From contig VXAI01000161.1 in NCBI GenBank assembly GCA_013399305.1, positions 730,075-794,074 on the forward strand: a stretch of 64,000 nucleotides of DNA, written 5' to 3'. This DNA is from Rostratula benghalensis. Its lineage: Eukaryota; Chordata; Aves; Charadriiformes; Rostratulidae. Below, one piece after another: positions 60,223-64,000 of the stretch (positions within the stretch are counted from its first letter, which is position 1; each line of letters opens with the position of its first letter). The translations under genes were made by a program, and so were the position numbers. The notes below the pieces were generated by a model. The model was not told the DNA's origin, searched no databases, and saw nothing but the letters and a program-made list of their open reading frames with translations.

Positions 60223-60439
60223 CCTTACCTCAAATGAGGACAGTAGAACAATTCCTAAATCTTCCAATTGCAAGCCCACATTGTGTTATTTTTTTTTAAA
60301 AGAAACCTTTAGCATTTTGTTAAATGTGGAAAAGACACTTTGAGAGTAACAGCAATTTAAAAGTTTAAGTTAAAAGGTTTTCAAAGAAATGTGGATTCCT
60401 AGAAATGTGAAGCTGCAAAGGAATTAAAAATATCACATC

Positions 60440-61540
60440 ATCTCGCTTTGAGGCTGGAACAAATATTTTTAGACCAATGGTAACAGCAATCTATCAAAAC
60501 TACTCATTAAAATCTCTAATGACAGGCACTCCACAAGAGATTTCAGTAACTCGTTCTTAATTGTAATCAAAAGGTGTTCCTAATTCATAGCTTGACTCTC
60601 TCCCAATGCAACCAATTATTTTTGTTTTGCTTTTGGTGGCAATATTGGCAACAAATTATTGTTCAAATCCTTACAGCAATTTGTATATTGGAAGTCTGTT
60701 ATCATGTCATACCAAGGTTCTCTATTTCAAGACTAACTAAGAATGGCTATTCATTTTTCTTATTCAGCCTTTGTTCAGTGGTTATATTTTCCATATCTAT
60801 TAGCCTTTTGGTGCTTTTATCTCATCCCTTTCTTTCCTTGGTACTTAAATCTGCATTCAGTAATCCTGTCAAGGCTTCACAAACGCTGACTGGAGTGAAA
60901 TTGTTACTCTGTATGTCTCAGGACTTACGTATTTGAAATTGGCCTTTTTCTGCTGGTTTTGCAACATTGACTAATGTTCCATTTGCAACCCATTGTGAAC
61001 CTGAGACCCCTTTCTGCAGTATCACTGCCTAGTGAGCCATTCTACATTTTGCCTTTTCTTTTCCTTCCCAGGCAGTTTGCATCTGTCTTTCTTAGATTCT
61101 ATTTGACTGCTTTGTGCCATTTCTCCACTTGATTGAAATCATGCTGAAGAAATTCTGGCTTCCAGAATGTCTATAACCTTCCTGGTTAGTGTTATCCACC
61201 ATAATAGTACTTCAATTGTAAATGCAAATACTGCACACTGCTGTACTCGAGTATTTCTTTCAGTCTGACTGAACAGATGCTGTCTCTGCTAAGCGATTCA
61301 ACTGATTTTACAGTAATTTCCAGTGAGAACATACTCCCATACTTCTGACAGTGTCATATGGAATCGTCACATGTCAGCCAAGAAAAATGTGTAAACACTT
61401 TTGTGTTACCCACTTATTTGTACTGACACGGAAGGAGAGCAGATTGGCCTGTTGTGATTTGTAACTCTGTTGTGATTTATGTAATTCTACTGTGGGGTTT
61501 TTTTTAATCCACTTTAGCTCTCCTAGGTACTCAGAGAGAA
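60440..61540 (-). mobile_element. Ancient CR1-like LINE, 3' part of an interrupted copy
   Basis: In reverse it follows an old CR1/L3-type element from the untranslated tail into ORF2. Blocks include GACAGGCACTCCACAAGAGA (60522), GGAAGTCTGTTATCATGTCA (60690), TTGTTCAGTGGTTATATTTT (60772), GACTGGAGTGAAATTGTTAC, CTGAGACCCCTTTCTGCAGT, CAGGCAGTTTGCATCTGTCT and ATTTCTCCACTTGATTGAAA. Divergence is very high and the frame is lost. The plus-strand frame of 120 codons at 60574-60936 is antisense to it and is not a gene. It is interrupted by a younger CR1 at 61541. Confidence 0.72.
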
Positions 61541-61656
61541 AATCATAGAATGGTTCAGGTTGGAAAGGACCTTAAAGATCATCCAGTTCCAACCCCCCTG
61601 CCCTGGGCCAGCACACTTCCCACTAGAGCAGGTTGCTTCAAAGCCCCGTCCAGCTT
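61541..61656 (-). mobile_element. Younger CR1 LINE 3' end inserted in the ancient CR1
   Basis: Nearly consensus tail in reverse: AATCATAGAATGGTTCAGGT, TGGAAAGGACCTTAAAGATC, CAGTTCCAACCCCCCTGCCC, CACTAGAGCAGGTTGCTTCA and AAAGCCCCGTCCAGCTTCAC. About 115 bases. I found no clear target-site duplication. The strong contrast in divergence with the flanks shows the order of events. Confidence 0.93.
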
Positions 61657-62230
61657 CACCGTGATCACTGATTAATTATTTATTGCAGTATCATTCGATG
61701 AATAAACTAGGCAGATGATACATAATACTCTTTTCCTTTCCTAGTTTACTAGTTATGTTGTTCAATTAGATGTTCCCTCAGCCTTTATCTGTTCTGAAAA
61801 GTTCCCAAAGGTGACTGTTAATGGTTCAGAGAGGAATTTAGTTCATAAATACTTAAGGGGAAAATGTTGTTAAGTCATGGTGATTTGAATGGATCTGGTT
61901 CATCTAAGAACTTTTCTGTCTGTTAACCAATTCTGGCTCTAAGCTCTGGCACTAAGTTGCTAATATTAATTATGTTAAGCTTCTAGTCACAATTAACCTT
62001 TTTGGTGAAGAATGAAGAAAAAATAGAAGATTTTGCATTTTGTTATATCATCTCTTATGTGCTCTTCGTTTCTGTTAGGTAATAGACATTTGTTTTCTTT
62101 TATCTTTTCTTTATTTTAATGAATTTGTGGAACTTTTCCGTACTTCTTTTCATGTAAGTTTCTTGTGGTACCTTTTTGTCTCTCAGCTTTTCTAAGTTTG
62201 TTCATGCATGTTTTCATCTTTATTGCTAGC
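61657..62230 (-). mobile_element. Ancient CR1-like LINE, 5'-side part of the interrupted copy
   Basis: Resumes in reverse with wording found upstream of the reverse-transcriptase core in old CR1/L3-type elements: GACTGTTAATGGTTCAGAGA (61812), AACCTTTTTGGTGAAGAATG (61996), TTTTGCATTTTGTTATATCA, GGAACTTTTCCGTACTTCTT, TCTTGTGGTACCTTTTTGTC and AGCTTTTCTAAGTTTGTTCA. Together with 60440-61540 it represents about 1.7 kb of one copy, the longest LINE in the window. The first part after the insert is poorly matched. Confidence 0.65.
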
Positions 62231-62424
62231 GCACCATAATAACTACCCATTTAATGGAGTGGATCCTAAAACAGGAAAGAAGACTGAGACTGTTAAAGGC
62301 ATCTCACCTATTACTTGAATGGAGAAGGGATTTAATCTTAAAATGCAAAAGTTTTAACAGAGCCCTCCAGGCAGAGCAGTACCATGCACAGAGTCCCCAA
62401 ACCATCACCAGAATGACGGGCGGC
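62231..62424. other. Unique spacer before the LTR
   Basis: Short stretch between the ancient CR1 and the LTR. No repeat recognised. Confidence 0.45.
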
Positions 62425-62606
62425 TGTGGTGGGTTGATGCTGGCTGGGTGTCAGGTACCCACCAAAATCACCCTCTCACTCATCTCCTCAGCTGGACAGG
62501 GGAGAGAAAACATAAAGAAAGCTTCATGGGTCAAGATAAGAAGGAGAGATTACTCATCAATTACTGTCATGGGCAAAACAGACTTGACTTGGGGAAATTA
62601 ATTTAG

Positions 62607-62612
62607 TTTATT
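62607..62612 (-). promoter_or_regulatory. LTR polyadenylation signal AATAAA
   Basis: AATAAA on the minus strand (TTTATT on plus), about 185 bases from the left end of the LTR, in the context AATAAACTAAATTAATTTCC. The position fits the R/U5 side of a minus-strand LTR. Confidence 0.6.
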
Positions 62613-62835
62613 GTCAATCAAATCAGAGGAGGATAATGAGAAATAAAAAAACCAAATCTTAAAGCACCTTTCCCCCACCCCTCCCTTTATCCTGGGCTCA
62701 AATTCACTCCCAATTTTCTCGGCCTCTTTGCCCAAGTGGCACAGGGGGACGGGGAATGGGAGTTATGTTCAGTTCATCAGATGTTATCTCTGTTACTCCT
62801 TCCTCCTCAGAGGGAGGACTCCTCACACTCTTCAC

Positions 62836-63205
62836 CTGCTCCAGCATGGGGATCCCTCCCACAAAGACAGTTCTCCATGAACTTCTCCAGTGTGTTCTTC
62901 CCACAGGTTGCAGCTCTTCATGAGATGTGTGGGTCATTTCCACAGGGTGCAGTCCTTCAGGAAAGAATGCTCCAGGGTGGGTCCCCCATGGGATCACAAG
63001 TCCTTCCAGCAAACCCACTCCAGTGTGTGCTCCTCTCTTCACAGGGTCAGGGGTGTTTTCAGGAGCCTGCTGCAAAGTGGGTTTCCTACAGGGTCACAGC
63101 ATCCTTTGGGTGCATCCACCTGCTCTAGTGTGGGCTCCTCTAGGCTGCAGGTAGATATTTGCCCCAGTGTTAACTTCCATGAGCTGCAGGGGGACAGCCT
63201 GCCTC
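62836..63205 (-). repeat. Internal repeat units of the LTR
   Basis: Recurring degenerate units of about 40-48 bases, each with a version of CTCCAGYGTGGGTCC followed by a CACAGGGTGCAGTCCTTC-like or similar word. They are clearest at 62880-63010. Translated on the minus strand (62704-63075), they give a peptide repeat with THPG/THTS/THWR and HPV/QPV motifs at a period of about 13-18 residues. The decayed copy at 23.2 kb shows at least two of the same units. Confidence 0.7.
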
Positions 63206-63560
63206 ACCATAGTCTTCACCAAGGGCTGCAGGGGAACCTCTGCTCTGGTGCCTGGAACACTTCCTCCTCCTCCTTCACTGACCTTGGTATCTGCAGAGTG
63301 GGGTTTTTTTTCCACATTTTATTCAATCCTCTCTTCTGGCTGCTGTTCCACAGCAATTTTTTTCCCCTTCTCAGTTATGTTATAACAAAGGCACCACCAC
63401 CATCACTGACGGACTTGGCCTTGGCCAGTGGCAGATCTGTCCTGAAGCCAGCTGGCATTCACTCCATGAGATGTAGGGGAAGCTTCTGGCATCTTCTGAC
63501 AGAAGCCATTCCTGTAGCCCCCCTGCTACCAAAATCTTGCCCTGCAAACCCAATAGAGCA

Positions 63561-64000
63561 GCACAGCCATGGTAGTGCAACACTCCACCTGGCTCATTAG
63601 GCCTGCCTCTCGGTGGGAGACTTTGATTCATAGTTTGTCAATGTCTCTGCATGGAGCTACTCTGTCCCACAAAATTCTTTTTATTTATTCAGAGCAGTTT
63701 ATTCAGAGCTGATTTCTGAAAGCAGTGCCACTGAGTAACATTTTTTCAACATATAGCCTTAAAAAACTTCATACATATAACAAATACCCTCCAATATTAA
63801 TTACAGTCAAGTTTTACTCCATATTATTTTCAGATTTTTTTTTTTATTTTCTTACTGGTCAATACAAACATTGTGATCAGTGCTCATGAACCACCAAGCT
63901 GCAAAATTCAAGAAACATTTGTATTTAATATTTTGTGCCAGCAGGATAGTCTGGTTAAATCATTACATTTTAATTTCTCCTTATGGTATGGTGCCAGTTA
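63561..64000. other. Unique flank after the LTR
   Basis: AT-rich sequence with a T-run at about 63835-63845. No gene or repeat recognised. Confidence 0.5.

Larger units (their letters stand above)
58806..60439. other. Unique AT-rich DNA with two microsatellites
   Basis: No gene or other interspersed repeat. The segment 59260-59530 has balanced composition and paired ATGCAT words (59473-59478 and 59483-59488) and might be conserved. The pentanucleotide array and an AAAT-rich tract are listed separately. Confidence 0.45.
62425..63560 (-). mobile_element. Solo ERV LTR, about 1.1 kb
   Basis: The left end starts TGTGGTGGGTTGATGCTGGC and the right end closes near CAATAGAGCA, close to the TG...CA form of retroviral LTRs. 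A polyadenylation signal, AATAAA, on the minus strand at 62612-62607 and its position near the left end make minus the likely transcription strand. The centre (about 62836-63205) holds seven or eight related units of roughly 40-48 bases built on CTCCAGTGTG and CACAGGGTGCAG words. No gag, pol or env lies beside it, so it is probably a solo LTR. Target-site duplications are not evident. The family name and class (ERVL or ERVK) are not certain. The long plus-strand frame at 62890-63600 is antisense to it. Confidence 0.8.

Noticed and set aside
60574..60936. 120-codon plus-strand frame rich in hydrophobic residues, resembling a membrane protein
   Set aside because: It lies antisense within an ancient CR1, and the hydrophobicity comes from T-rich codons.
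62890..63600. Longest open frame in the window, 236 codons on the plus strand
   Set aside because: It is antisense to the LTR and follows its internal DNA repeats. Overlapping frames on both strands are also open, as expected of GC-richer repeated DNA.

Overview
The window looks like non-coding DNA from a bird. The main evidence is about two dozen CR1 LINE fragments, most of them short 3' ends, in both orientations. The closing tract of the avian CR1 family (around TTCTATGATT) and its usual wording (GGTTGGAAGGGACC, CCAACCCCCCTGCC, GGGACACCTCCCAC) recur throughout. One LTR of a type I associate with neoavian, probably passerine, birds is nearly complete at 62.4-63.6 kb, and a decayed relative lies at 23.0-23.3 kb. 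The species cannot be named from this sequence. The DNA is AT-rich, has three assembly ambiguities (two N gaps and one N), and shows no open reading frame that looks like a host exon. I report no protein-coding or structural RNA gene. The window could be intergenic or intronic.

Layout. 1-9.3 kb: unique AT-rich DNA with a CR1 3' end (2.95-3.40 kb, +), an ancient CR1 with its 3' end (4.9-6.0 kb, +), a CR1 reverse-transcriptase piece (6.4-7.0 kb, +), an ordinary CR1 (7.8-8.4 kb, -) and a second ancient CR1 (8.7-9.2 kb, -). 9.6-27.6 kb: repeat-poor DNA with one short CR1, an old LTR piece, a CR1 stub and small tandem repeats. 27.6-32.1 kb: dense CR1, with two places where one CR1 sits inside another and a GTT/ATT microsatellite that grew inside a CR1. 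32.1-37.3 kb: mostly unique, with one short CR1 and a possible conserved-element cluster. 37.3-47.3 kb: CR1-rich, with a 1.1-kb CR1, a 163-base gap next to a TAG microsatellite, a GC-richer segment of probable repeat origin, and a third nested CR1 pair in which a 10-bp direct repeat brackets the younger insert. 47.3-60.4 kb: unique DNA broken by minus-strand CR1 pieces, a GC-richer 0.4-kb island and a (TATGA)n pentanucleotide array. 60.4-64 kb: a roughly 1.75-kb ancient CR1 (-) interrupted by a younger CR1, then the LTR.

Nothing in the window forms an operon, pathway or defence system, and I did not find a new biological system. What it holds is a layered record of retrotransposition: at least three CR1-like age classes, four insertions of one element into another, microsatellites seeded in or beside repeats, and an LTR with internal repeat units. 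All family assignments were made by eye from remembered consensus wording and should be confirmed by a repeat-library search.
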